Below are positions 52,604-61,493 of a stretch of DNA of 64,000 bases, one piece after another. The DNA comes from Leeuwenhoekiella sp. (lineage in GTDB: Bacteria; Bacteroidota; Bacteroidia; Flavobacteriales; Flavobacteriaceae). Numbering within the stretch: position 1 is the stretch's first letter; each line of letters starts with the position of its first letter. The DNA is taken from positions 62,001 through 126,000 of the forward strand of contig PAPI01000020.1 of the NCBI GenBank assembly GCA_002708845.1, given 5' to 3'. The notes beneath the pieces were generated by a model. The model had not been told where the DNA came from and ran no database searches. It saw nothing but the letters and a program-made list of their open reading frames with translations. The translations under genes and the position numbers were made by a program.

Positions 52604-53287
52604 ATGGGAGTTTGGAACACTGAAATAAAAGGAAATGATACGACATTAGATATTTACTCGAACTTTTTCGAGAAGTATAATAATGGAGGAAGTCAAGTTT
52701 GGGTTTCAAACGAAATAAAAACGGAATTTGCTCACTATTTTTCAGATTCAGACGACCGCAATAATTCGTTATTCGGACTTGCTTTGGCTCAATGGGAAAC
52801 AAAGTCTCTTGAACCCGAAATTTTAAAGCAGGTAAAAGAAATAATTGATAGCGGAACTGATCTGGAATTGTGGAAAGAACTTGGCGCAGATGAAAATACA
52901 ATTCAGGAAAGAAAAACTGAATTACAAAACTTCCTGAAATTAATCTCGAGTGAAAAACCAAAAGCTAAAAGAAGAGTTCGACCAAAATTTGAATTTACAA
53001 CAAACGAACTTGTTCGAATTTCAACTGATGATGGTACAAAAGAGTTTAAAGTTAACGAAGAGTTTACGAATGGAAAATATATTCATACAAGTGGGATAAT
53101 GGAATGGAATTCTGGTGGTGGAGCTGGAATAATGTACTTTAAGGCAGAAGGCAAAAAAGTTTCTGCGAAATGGATTGACAATAATAACTTGGAAATAATT
53201 CACGAACCGAATTTGAATTTTGTGAAAAAGGAGAATAAATCGTTTTTTCGTGGAAATGAAGTGGAAATCGAATATAAAACCGAATAA
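52604..53287 (+). CDS. DUF4259-like protein
   Basis: This 227-residue cytoplasmic protein starts with the DUF4259-type opening MGVWNTEIKGNDTTLDIYSNF (about 1-115, with LFGLALAQWETKSLEPEILKQVKEI) and has a C-terminal basic linker (KPKAKRRVRPK, about 120-130) followed by a beta-rich module of about 95 residues (NELVRISTDDGTKEF, WNSGGGAGIMYF). DUF4259 proteins have no proven function; some occur near polymorphic toxin loci as possible immunity proteins. The gene is AT-rich and stands as a single unit between repeats. Confidence 0.72.
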   Translation: MGVWNTEIKGNDTTLDIYSNFFEKYNNGGSQVWVSNEIKTEFAHYFSDSDDRNNSLFGLALAQWETKSLEPEILKQVKEIIDSGTDLELWKELGADENTIQERKTELQNFLKLISSEKPKAKRRVRPKFEFTTNELVRISTDDGTKEFKVNEEFTNGKYIHTSGIMEWNSGGGAGIMYFKAEGKKVSAKWIDNNNLEIIHEPNLNFVKKENKSFFRGNEVEIEYKTE

Positions 53288-53325
53288 AAAACGCATTACA
53301 ATAGAAACTGAAAGAAAAATCGAAA

Positions 53326-53757
53326 ATGAAAAATTTATTCCTCATACTGATTTTAATCTTGGTTTCTTGTAAAGGCAAAAAGATAGAAACAGAAATTTCT
53401 AAGCCCAAGTTTGAACTCGGAATTGATGTATTTGCAGAAGTTTCTAAAATTGACTCAATAGCAAATTTCTATTTAGTTTTTATCAAAAACGAAAAAGAAC
53501 ATTTCAAAGTTGTTTCTGACAAAAATCAAGCAAAATATTATAATGGAACACAATTAGAAATTGGTAAAAATTACAATTTCAAAATAAAACAAGTAACCGA
53601 CAGAAGGCCATCTGGACCAAATGACCGATTTACACCGATGAACTATTTAGACATAGCTCAATGTCAGGACTTTGAAAAAACAGAAATATGTACAGAATCT
53701 TCTTTTGAATTGGCAACGGCGAGTAATTTAAAAGGTCTTTTTTTACGAAAAGAATAA
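53326..53757 (+). CDS. Small lipoprotein of unknown function
   Basis: This 143-residue lipoprotein (lipobox LILVSC, Cys15) has a beta-rich domain (about 30-125) with no family recognised. The sequence KITLD-type strands are absent; visible features are FYLVFIKNEKEHFKVV, a basic YNFKIKQVTDRRP stretch and two cysteines in CQDFEKTEIC. It lies 38 bp after the DUF4259-like gene on the same strand, so the two might be co-transcribed. The gene is strongly AT-rich. Confidence 0.65.
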   Translation: MKNLFLILILILVSCKGKKIETEISKPKFELGIDVFAEVSKIDSIANFYLVFIKNEKEHFKVVSDKNQAKYYNGTQLEIGKNYNFKIKQVTDRRPSGPNDRFTPMNYLDIAQCQDFEKTEICTESSFELATASNLKGLFLRKE

Positions 53758-53893
53758 AAACGTCCTACCAGACCGGCTTTAGTTTATTACTAGTACTTTC
53801 CTTCTTGGAAAATTCTCGCAGTTTTATAATTAATGTTAATTTTTGAAACACATAGTGATAACAAAGCCAGGCAACTTTTAGACGATAAAAAAT

Positions 53894-54706
53894 ATGAAGA
53901 AGTTAACCCGAAGAAAATTCATTAAAAGAGGAGTTTTAGCGGCTGTTGCTCTTGTTCTTTTAGATGCGCTCTGGTTTGAGAAATACGTTATTGACTGGAA
54001 TTACTTTGATATTTCAAAATCTAAAAAAGACAAGGTGAAAATCGTTCAAATTTCAGATTTACATTTTGACCAACTCAGATCCTTCCACAAATCGATTTCC
54101 AGAAAGATAAACTCCATAAAACCCGATTTAGTCTTCATAACCGGTGATTCGGTAGATAAAACAGAAAAAATAAAATCGCTGGATGAATTCCTCAATTTGA
54201 TTGACAATTCGATTAAAAAATATGCGATTACAGGAAATTGGGAATACTGGGGAAATGTAAATCTTACAGAACTTAAACGCACGTACGCCAGGCATAACTG
54301 TGAATTGCTGATAAACGAGCACAGAACAATTTCAATAAAAAACCGGGAGCTATCCATAATCGGGATTGACGACTTTGTTGGTGGTAACGCCGATTTTAAA
54401 AGAGCAGTTGAAAATCTCAAAGAAACCGAAACCAATATTGTTTTAACCCATTGTCCCCAACATCGGGATCTAATCATAAAACAAAAAGGAAATTTAACTA
54501 TTGACCTGGTTCTCTCCGGTCATACGCATGGAGGACAAATTACATTTTTAGGATTCGTTCCCTTCAAACCTCAGGGAAGTGGAAACTATCTAAAAGGTTG
54601 GTATAAAGAATCTGAACCTAAAATGTATATCTCTAAAGGAATTGGAACTAGTATCCTACCTATTCGATTTGGAGCAAGAGCAGAAATGGTAGAAATGGAT
54701 CTGTAA
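53894..54706 (+). CDS. YkuE-like metallophosphoesterase with Tat-like signal
   Basis: This 270-residue calcineurin-like phosphoesterase has a twin-arginine-type N-terminus (TRRKFIKRGVLAAVALVLL) and motifs ISDLHFD, ITGDSVD, GNWEYW, THCPQ and SGHTHGGQ. The third block reads GNWE where most family members have GNHE/D; Trp in place of His is seen in some members and may change metal use. It resembles YkuE/LpxH-type enzymes, so a lipid or UDP-sugar substrate is possible. A weak terminator follows. Confidence 0.85.
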   Translation: MKKLTRRKFIKRGVLAAVALVLLDALWFEKYVIDWNYFDISKSKKDKVKIVQISDLHFDQLRSFHKSISRKINSIKPDLVFITGDSVDKTEKIKSLDEFLNLIDNSIKKYAITGNWEYWGNVNLTELKRTYARHNCELLINEHRTISIKNRELSIIGIDDFVGGNADFKRAVENLKETETNIVLTHCPQHRDLIIKQKGNLTIDLVLSGHTHGGQITFLGFVPFKPQGSGNYLKGWYKESEPKMYISKGIGTSILPIRFGARAEMVEMDL

Positions 54707-55102
54707 GAATTACCGGCAAAAATGAACCAGGCTAAAATCTGGTTTCTAAATTTTACTCCAAAAATGAAAATTAAAACGGAGAAGTAATAACGTCCTCTAA
54801 ATACTAGGGTAAAAGTGCACATTTAGAATCTGAGATTAAAACAACTCACTTCAACGTATTTGAAAAGCCCTTGCTAATATGTTTAGTAAGGACTTCTTAT
54901 TTTGAGATATCCGTAAAAATTCAGGCTTTTAAATAAAACCGTAAAAACAACACGTTAATTAAACTAGTTTTAAACAGGATACTGTCAAATTCTAATCCTG
55001 ACGGCTCAACACGTCAGCCAACATCTGAAAATGAGCAAACCCGTAATAATCTAATTTCTAATTGTAAGGCTTACACATTATAAAAAAACGCAACCTACAC
55101 CT
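54707..55102. other. Gene-free spacer with weak terminator
   Basis: No gene is seen in these 396 bp. A hairpin CCTTGCTAA (54869-54877) / TTAGTAAGG (54883-54891), extended by AAG/CTT, is followed by a T-rich run and may end the phosphoesterase transcript. A second small hairpin TGACG/CGTCA lies near 55000. The remainder is AT-rich. Confidence 0.5.
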
Positions 55103-56557
55103 ATGATCAAAATTCTAAAATTCGCATTCCTTATTTATCTGGCTATGGCAGCTTTAAGTCCCATACAGGCTCAGGACTGCCGGTGTAATGAAGTCTTTAA
55201 AAAGGCTGTAGATGCTTATGAAAAGAATTACTCCTTGTTTATGTATAAGGTCACTAATAAAAACAGAGATTTGTACGAGGCTCACAAAGATCTGATGTGG
55301 GATAAGGCAAAGCAAGCCACTAACTTAAGTGATTGCAAGGCGGTTTTGGAGCAATACCTTGAATTTTTTAGAGATGGGCACACCTACATTATGGCTTCTG
55401 ATAACCAGGCATCTGAAACCTATATTGAACATGTAGAATTTAATACCGAACAGTTTAAAGAAGAGTATAACGAAAAATCCTATCAGCTCAATCCGCTTAT
55501 AGGAATTTGGAATAGAGGCAGCTATACGGTTGCCATCGTACCGAGTCAAAACACCAGCAAACCCGAACGTGATTTTGTAGCTGTTGTAGTTGAAAGTAGC
55601 AATCCCAAGTGGGAAAAAGGGCAGGTTAAATTTGAACTCTTTTCAAATTTTGGCACTTCGTATCAAATCAATTATATGATGGGAGATCACTCGGTTAATA
55701 AGACTTCCGGAGAACAAAAAGATATTGGAACACTCGAAATTGATGAAATAGGAGAATGGCAAAAACTATGGCCGGAAGTTGAAAACCAAAAAAAGCGTAG
55801 CGAAATAGAACTCAAATTCAATGAGTTTCATATAAGCTATATTGAAGACATTCCGTACCTGAGATTACCGGATTTCTATTCGGTAGAACCCAGTTATATA
55901 GACAGTATAATGAAGACGCACCACGACAAAATTTTAGAATCTGATTTTATGGTGGTAGATGTGAGGGGAAACTCAGGAGGAAATGATGCCACCTATTTCC
56001 CGGTCCTTCCCTATCTTTTGACCGGGCCTATTACCTTACCGGCTAACGGCTTTTGGCTTAGTGAGGATAATACCCAATATCTACTGAATGCATTTGCAGC
56101 TTCCAACGATTTAACGGTTGAAGAATTTGCAGAACAGGAGAAAGAAGAATACGAGATGTTTATCAAAAATAAAGGCACCGCCTACTTTAAAGGTACTGAA
56201 AGCTGGACATTTACCGCAGACACGCTGTACAATGGTCCTAAAAAAGTTATCGTGCTTATCGACAATGAAGTATACAGCTCTGGTGAAACCTTTATATATC
56301 GCGTAAATCAAAGTGACAAGGTCGTTGTCTATGGACAAAATACGGCCGGTGTTGTTGACGGCTTTAACGGTTATCCTCTGGATTTAGGTTGTTTTACGGC
56401 GGTTTTCCCTACTTCCTACCGCGCACCCGATATTAAAGAAAACCCTATTGACCCTTACGGTATTGCACCAGATGTTTTTGTAAATGAAAAAGAGGATGTT
56501 TTGGCCTATGCAATTAAACATATGAAGCAATTGCTTAAAAATGAAAAGAGCAAATAG
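55103..56557 (+). CDS. S41 family peptidase (C-terminal processing protease-like)
   Basis: This 484-residue secreted protein (signal peptide ending near IQAQ, residue 23) has a cysteine pair soon after (DCRCNE), an N-terminal helical region, and an S41/tail-specific protease domain in the second half: MVVDVRGNSGGND (about 280-295) and VYSSGETFIYRV, in which Ser392/393 is the candidate nucleophile. The PDZ domain common in CtpA is not evident. It is probably periplasmic. The gene stands alone after an AT-rich spacer, and a long gene-free or decayed region follows. Confidence 0.85.
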   Translation: MIKILKFAFLIYLAMAALSPIQAQDCRCNEVFKKAVDAYEKNYSLFMYKVTNKNRDLYEAHKDLMWDKAKQATNLSDCKAVLEQYLEFFRDGHTYIMASDNQASETYIEHVEFNTEQFKEEYNEKSYQLNPLIGIWNRGSYTVAIVPSQNTSKPERDFVAVVVESSNPKWEKGQVKFELFSNFGTSYQINYMMGDHSVNKTSGEQKDIGTLEIDEIGEWQKLWPEVENQKKRSEIELKFNEFHISYIEDIPYLRLPDFYSVEPSYIDSIMKTHHDKILESDFMVVDVRGNSGGNDATYFPVLPYLLTGPITLPANGFWLSEDNTQYLLNAFAASNDLTVEEFAEQEKEEYEMFIKNKGTAYFKGTESWTFTADTLYNGPKKVIVLIDNEVYSSGETFIYRVNQSDKVVVYGQNTAGVVDGFNGYPLDLGCFTAVFPTSYRAPDIKENPIDPYGIAPDVFVNEKEDVLAYAIKHMKQLLKNEKSK

Positions 56558-56646
56558 AAGGATTAGAACGCGGGCTAAGCAAATGCGAAAAGTATTATCC
56601 GTATTGTTGAACTAAATGCCGAAATACAAACGGAAACACTACTCGT

Positions 56647-56956
56647 AAAATCCAATTACTTCTTTTTTTTGTTGTACTCACGGTTATGCTGCATTCAGCT
56701 TGTGTACGCAAAAATGATCCTGAAAATCGTACTAAACCGAAGCTGAATGGAAAAAATTGCAAAGGAAGTTTAGCCCATAAAAGCGCAAATGATCAAAAAA
56801 TATTGAATCCCAGAACCGAAATATCCCTAAAAAGGACAGTGAATTCCTGAATTAAAAGAGAATTTACCAACTTTTTCAGCTTCCCGGGAATCATTAATTA
56901 ATCTTCTGACAGCAAGCGTTTTGAAACCTTTGAATGATTGCAAACGCAAGTCGTAA
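56647..56956 (+). pseudogene. Decayed lipoprotein gene
   Basis: The 850 bp between 56558 and 57408 has no intact gene. Reading from 56647 gives a lipoprotein-like start without a start codon (KIQLLLFFVVLTVMLHSAC, preceded by CGT AAA), continuing to a TGA at 56848. A second frame, shifted +1, then gives ELKENLPTFSASRESLINLL to a stop at 56954-56956. The two parts look like one former protein split by an indel near 56845 and with its start lost. Function of the ancestor is unknown. This and the neighbouring repeats suggest DNA in decay. Confidence 0.55.
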
Positions 56957-57137
56957 TTCATAAATCACGAGTATTAAGCCTTGAATCCCAAAAAGTAATC
57001 TGCCATATTTGCTCTCGTAAAAACGAACAGACCATTTTTTAAAATAGCAACTGATAGGCATAAATCTTGAGCATTCAATGACGATCCTTCAAATCTGAAA
57101 AGTGATGAAAAACCGAATTGTCACATGAAAGACTAAC

Positions 57138-57198
57138 AACTAAATTTTTTATTTAGTTAGCAAGCAGGCCGACTGTAGGGGGTTGGCCTGTTTTTTTT
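57138..57198 (+). terminator. Tandem hairpins with U-run (orphan terminator or sRNA 3' end)
   Basis: A hairpin AACTAAAT-ttttt-ATTTAGTT (57138-57158) is followed by CAGGCCGAC / GTTGGCCTG (57165-57190, one G-U pair) and eight T. It lies about 580 bp after the S41 stop and 210 bp before the next gene, with no intact gene in between. It may end a small RNA or the decayed gene. Confidence 0.6.
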
Positions 57199-57408
57199 GA
57201 AAAGGCGCTTAAAATCGAATGATTTTTAAATAAGATTGTAATCATTATCCACATCAGATATTTGCTCTAAAAAAATAAACTCCTTATATATTGAAAACGA
57301 GAGACTTGATTTAAGTTTTTATTAACAATTCTAAAATATGAGGAATTCCGTAAATCAAGGACTTCTAAAAGGAATATATTTACCCAAAATTATAACCTAT
57401 TTTCAATA

Positions 57409-58035
57409 ATGAACAAATCTTTACTTTTTATTTTATTTTTTGCTTTTGCACTATCTACTGCAACGGCGCAACGCGGCGGTGACTTTCAAATGGGACTGAG
57501 CGCTGGTCTTAACCTTTCTAATGTTTCAACCATGGATGGGGAGAGTAACACAGACCCCCGCATTTCCTTTAATCTGGCTGCATCTGGAGAATACTTTTTC
57601 TCAGAAAGTTGGGCAATTAGAACTAAGCTTATTTACGACAACAAGGGCTGGGCTAATGCTTTTATAGAAGACGATAATTTTAATCGTTTTACCACAGATT
57701 TTCGTTTAAACTACATCACCGTACCGGTTATGGCCAGCTGGCACTTTAGCCCGAGTGGAAACTGGTATTTAAATCTGGGGCCCTATGTAGGTTTTTTAAT
57801 CAATGCAAAAGATTCCGAACTAGGTATCGACCTTAAAGAGGGCTTTAACAGCACCGATTTTGGTGTGGCATTTGGCATAGGCTATGCTTTTGACGTGAGT
57901 AGAGATACACGGCTTTTTGTTGAGTATGATGCGCAGACCGGGTTTAATGAAATATTTGAAGAAAATACTACTGGTCAAACCATTCGCAACGGGCGTAGCA
58001 GTTTAAATTTTGGAGTGCTGTTTTATCTGAATTAA
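57409..58035 (+). CDS. Outer-membrane beta-barrel protein
   Basis: This 208-residue secreted protein (signal peptide ending STATAQ, about residue 20) has the OMP_b-brl/PorT-like 8-strand barrel pattern: alternating hydrophobic strands, GLSAGLNLSNVS, WAIRTKLIYDNKGW, ITVPVMASWHF and the terminal strand LNFGVLFYLN ending in an aromatic/Asn. It is likely a small surface barrel of unknown role. One base separates its stop from the next start, so both genes form one operon. Confidence 0.85.
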   Translation: MNKSLLFILFFAFALSTATAQRGGDFQMGLSAGLNLSNVSTMDGESNTDPRISFNLAASGEYFFSESWAIRTKLIYDNKGWANAFIEDDNFNRFTTDFRLNYITVPVMASWHFSPSGNWYLNLGPYVGFLINAKDSELGIDLKEGFNSTDFGVAFGIGYAFDVSRDTRLFVEYDAQTGFNEIFEENTTGQTIRNGRSSLNFGVLFYLN

Positions 58036-58036
58036 A

Positions 58037-58834
58037 ATGGCTAAAACAAGACTTATGAAACAAGTAGCAGCAGTTTATGCTTTACTTCTAGCCGTTATAG
58101 TCAGTTCCTGCGTAACAGAACCCTACGACTTCGATCCGGATCCCGTAGACCCTGTTGAGACTAACTTAAGACTCAAGCAGCGTATTGTTGATTATCTGGA
58201 TGGCGATGTTGTTATCGAAACCTTTAATTATGAAGACACTAAATTAGTAAGCATCAAAGGTTCTGATAACAGCTTGATTATTTATAAATATGACGGAAAT
58301 CTCTTAACTCAGGTTACTGATGAATCCGTTTCGGGAGATTCCCAAACAACTGATCTTACCTACGATGACCAGCAACGTCTTATCAATTATCGCATGAGTA
58401 ATGATGACGAGAGTTTAGAATATGCGTTCTCGTATAATACAGACGGAAGCATTAATCAGACTTTTTATTTAGGAGGAAAGGAAAATTATACCGGATCTCC
58501 GAGAGAAACAACCCTGGTTATGGAAAACGATCAGATAGTAAAAGAAACAAAAGATGACGGTCAGATTATCACCTACAAGTATGATGATCAAAATAGTTCG
58601 TATCTGGGTATTTCTAACTTAAAAACCATTAATCTGATCAGTCGCGATTTTAATGGTTACATCGACAGCGCAGTTAATAATCTACTTACTGCGACAATTA
58701 CCGAAAATGGTTCTGATTTAGTAGACGAAAAATACGAGTACACCTATAATGAAGCAGGTTATCCTGAAACGGCTACATACTATCTGGAAGGTGAGCTTGA
58801 CTCTGAACTTGAATTCATATATGAATCCTTATAA
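58037..58834 (+). CDS. DUF4595-like beta-repeat lipoprotein
   Basis: This 265-residue lipoprotein (lipobox IVSSC; ATG 58037 or 58055 both possible) is made of repeated YD-like beta strands: YKYDGNLLTQVTD, YDDQQRLINYRM, YKYDDQNSSYLG and YTYNEAGYPETATYY. This matches the DUF4595/RHS-like lipoproteins of Bacteroidota. It may pair with the adjacent outer-membrane barrel. A strong terminator follows. Confidence 0.78.
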   Translation: MAKTRLMKQVAAVYALLLAVIVSSCVTEPYDFDPDPVDPVETNLRLKQRIVDYLDGDVVIETFNYEDTKLVSIKGSDNSLIIYKYDGNLLTQVTDESVSGDSQTTDLTYDDQQRLINYRMSNDDESLEYAFSYNTDGSINQTFYLGGKENYTGSPRETTLVMENDQIVKETKDDGQIITYKYDDQNSSYLGISNLKTINLISRDFNGYIDSAVNNLLTATITENGSDLVDEKYEYTYNEAGYPETATYYLEGELDSELEFIYESL

Positions 58835-58886
58835 TTATTAGCTGAAAGGCTGATCATTTTCATCATACCATCAAAAACCGAACAAC

Positions 58887-58917
58887 AATCGCTTTCCAAC
58901 GAAAGCGATTTTTTTTT
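58887..58917 (+). terminator. Rho-independent terminator
   Basis: AATCGCTTTC / GAAAGCGATT with a CAAC loop is followed by T9-T10, 53 bp past the lipoprotein stop. It closes the barrel-lipoprotein operon. Confidence 0.9.
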
Positions 58918-58954
58918 ACCCTGTAGCCGATTTAAAGCCGAAAGTGTACATATT

Positions 58955-58988
58955 AAAAAAGCTGAACAGGTTTCTGTTCAGCTTTTTT
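58955..58988 (-). terminator. Two-way terminator after the oxoamine synthase gene
   Basis: AAAAAAGCTGAACAG / CTGTTCAGCTTTTTT with a GTTT loop is symmetric. On the minus strand it ends the 59012-60277 transcript, lying 23 bp past its stop. Confidence 0.9.
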
Positions 58989-59011
58989 TATGTTGAAAAT
59001 GAATGTTCTCG

Positions 59012-60277
59012 TTACGAAGAAGCTTCCATAGAGGCCTGTACCCCGGCTGAAAGTCTTTTGTACGTTCCGTTTTCCAGACGTTCACGTATGCTGGAGAACG
59101 CGTCAAGCGTTTCTTCCACATCCTGAAGGGTATGTGATGCTGTAGGGATTAAACGCAGTAAAATCAATCCTTTTGGGATTACTGGATATACTACAATAGA
59201 GCAGAAAATACCGTGATTCTCACGTAAATCTTTTACCAGCGCCATAGCTTCCGGAATGCTTCCTTTTAAGTACACCGGAGTTACACAACTTTGAGTGGTC
59301 CCTATGTCAAAACCACGTTTTTTAAGTCCATTTTGAAGGGCATCTACATTCTCCCAAAGCTTTTCGCGAAGCTCAGGCATCGTGCGCAGCATATCCAGAC
59401 GTTTTAAAGCTCCGATTACCAGCTGCATCTGAAGCGACTTGGCAAACATTTGCGAACGCAGGTTGTATTTGAGGTAATCAATAATTTCTTTGTCAGCAGC
59501 TATAAACGCTCCTGTACTGGCCATAGACTTGGCAAAAGTAGCAAAGTACACATCAATTTTATCCTGTATGCCCTGCTCCTCACCTGCTCCGGCTCCGGTT
59601 TTACCCAAAGTCCCAAAACCGTGTGCATCGTCTACAAACAGACGGAAGTTATACTTGTCTTTTAAAGCACAGATTTCTTTAAGACGGCCTTGCTCACCAC
59701 GCATCCCAAAAACACCCTCAGAAATCAGTAAAATACCGCCTCCGGTTTGTTCGGCAAGCTTGGTTGCGCGCTGTAAGTTCTTTTCTATACTTTCAATATC
59801 GTTATGCTTGTAGGTAAAGCGCTTACCCATATGTAAACGAACCCCGTCAATAATACATGCGTGGGCATCTACATCGTAAACAATGATATCATCTTTAGAT
59901 ACCAGCGCATCTACTGTAGATACCATACCCTGATAACCAAAATTCAATAAATAAGCCGCTTCTTTGTTAACAAAAGCAGCAAGTTCATTTTGAAGTTGTT
60001 CATGCAATGTGGTGTGACCACTCATCATACGTGCACCCATTGGGTAAGCAGAACCCCACTCAGCAGCAGCTTCTGCATCCACTTTACGCACTTCAGGATG
60101 GTTGGCAAGACCCAAATAATCATTCACACTCCAGGTAATCACGTCTTTTCCGCGAAACTTCATTCGATTTGAAATAGGCCCTTCCAGCTTAGGGAATACA
60201 AAATAACCTTCTGCCTGTTCTGCCCATTTTCCTAAGGGACCTTTGTCTTTGTAAATTTTGTCAAATAAATCTTTCAT
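59012..60277 (-). CDS. Alpha-oxoamine synthase (serine/cysteate acyltransferase type)
   Basis: This 421-residue PLP enzyme of the alpha-oxoamine synthase family condenses an amino acid with an acyl-thioester. Typical elements are NDYLGLANHPEV, GARMMSGHTTLHEQL, the PLP-contacting DDAHGFGTLG and the Schiff-base Lys250 in ATFAKSMAS. Family members here are serine palmitoyltransferase, cysteate acyltransferase (CapB) and KBL. A cysteine-synthase-like gene lies 89 bp upstream on the same strand, favouring the sulfonolipid (capnine) option, but sphingolipid synthesis cannot be excluded. Confidence 0.88.
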   Translation of the reverse strand: MKDLFDKIYKDKGPLGKWAEQAEGYFVFPKLEGPISNRMKFRGKDVITWSVNDYLGLANHPEVRKVDAEAAAEWGSAYPMGARMMSGHTTLHEQLQNELAAFVNKEAAYLLNFGYQGMVSTVDALVSKDDIIVYDVDAHACIIDGVRLHMGKRFTYKHNDIESIEKNLQRATKLAEQTGGGILLISEGVFGMRGEQGRLKEICALKDKYNFRLFVDDAHGFGTLGKTGAGAGEEQGIQDKIDVYFATFAKSMASTGAFIAADKEIIDYLKYNLRSQMFAKSLQMQLVIGALKRLDMLRTMPELREKLWENVDALQNGLKKRGFDIGTTQSCVTPVYLKGSIPEAMALVKDLRENHGIFCSIVVYPVIPKGLILLRLIPTASHTLQDVEETLDAFSSIRERLENGTYKRLSAGVQASMEASS

Positions 60278-60365
60278 ACATCAGTTTTCAACCAAAAGCA
60301 TCTCAGCTCTTGTCATACATTCTTGTTAACCTATTTTTGGGTTCTAAATTTAGTAATGGAGGCGC

Positions 60366-61406
60366 TTACTTCACAAACTCAATTTTTTCAGCGCTGATCT
60401 CTTGCTCAGTATCAAAAAATCCTTGCTCGTTCATCCAGTCGTCACTATAGATTTTACTCATATAACTTCGGCCGTGATCAGGAAAAATAATTACCACTTT
60501 TGAATTTTCGTCAAACTCTCCGCTTTCTGCCATCTGCAGGGTCCCCTGTACTGCTGCACCACTCGTATAACCTACAAATAAGCCTTCGGTCTTGGCGATG
60601 CGACGTGCGGTATGTGCACTTTCTTCATCAGAGACTTTCTCAAAGTAATCAATCACATCAAAGTTAGTCGCAGTCGGAATAAGGTTTTTTCCTAAACCTT
60701 CTATTCGGTAAGGATAAATTTCATTTTGATCAAATTGCTGCGTCTCGTGGTATTTTTTAAGTACACTTCCGTAGGCATCGATGCCCAAAATGCGAATATT
60801 TGGATTTTTTTCTTTTAAATAGCGTGCGGTTCCGGAGATCGTTCCTCCCGTGCCGCTACAGGCAACCAAATGCGTGATTTGACCTTCAGTCTGCTTCCAG
60901 ATCTCGGGACCGGAAGAAGCATAGTGTGCTTCGGCATTGAGTTGATTAAAATACTGGTTGATGTAAACAGAACCTTCGTGCTCCTGATGCAGGCGCTTAG
61001 CTACCTGATAATACGATCGCGGATCGTCTGCACTTACATTTGCCGGACAAACATAAACCTTGGCTCCCATCGCACGTAAAGCATCAATCTTGTCTTTCGA
61101 AGATTTTGAGCTTACTGCCAGTATGCATTTGTAGCCTTTAATGATGCTAACCATCGCAATACTGAAGCCGGTGTTTCCTGAAGTCGTTTCAATTATGGTA
61201 TCGCCCGGTTTTAAGATTCCTTTTCGCTCTGCGTCTTCAATGATATAAAGAGCAATACGATCTTTTGAGGAATTACCAGGATTAAAAGCCTCTACTTTAG
61301 CAAAATAGGTGCCGGGTAAGTCTTTGGTAATTCGGTTAAGTCGTACTAAGGGAGTGTTACCCACCAGCTCAAGGACATCATTGTAAACATTTAGGTGTTC
61401 TCTCAT
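60366..61406 (-). CDS. PLP-dependent cysteine-synthase-like enzyme (possible cysteate synthase)
   Basis: This 346-residue fold-type II PLP enzyme has VGNTPLVRL, the PLP Lys48 in [22 protein letters not shown] and the phosphate loop [14 protein letters not shown]. Its C-terminus ([30 protein letters not shown]) is like cystathionine beta-synthase/CysK. It could be a cysteine synthase, or a cysteate synthase (CapA) making L-cysteate from O-phosphoserine and sulfite, given the oxoamine synthase next to it. The assignment of substrate is inference. Confidence 0.85.
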   Translation of the reverse strand: MREHLNVYNDVLELVGNTPLVRLNRITKDLPGTYFAKVEAFNPGNSSKDRIALYIIEDAERKGILKPGDTIIETTSGNTGFSIAMVSIIKGYKCILAVSSKSSKDKIDALRAMGAKVYVCPANVSADDPRSYYQVAKRLHQEHEGSVYINQYFNQLNAEAHYASSGPEIWKQTEGQITHLVACSGTGGTISGTARYLKEKNPNIRILGIDAYGSVLKKYHETQQFDQNEIYPYRIEGLGKNLIPTATNFDVIDYFEKVSDEESAHTARRIAKTEGLFVGYTSGAAVQGTLQMAESGEFDENSKVVIIFPDHGRSYMSKIYSDDWMNEQGFFDTEQEISAEKIEFVK

Positions 61407-61469
61407 AGAAGAATTATCGTTTCGAGTACGCTATTCCTGCGGTTCCTAAAACCATCGTTTAAAACCTTG

Positions 61470-61477
61470 CAAATTTA
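61470..61477 (-). promoter_or_regulatory. Candidate -7 box for the cysteine-synthase-like gene
   Basis: On the minus strand TAAATTTG matches TAnnTTTG, 64 bp before the ATG at 61406. No -33 TTG was found at usual spacing, so confidence is moderate. Confidence 0.4.
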
Positions 61478-61493
61478 CGGGAAATTTTTGGAT

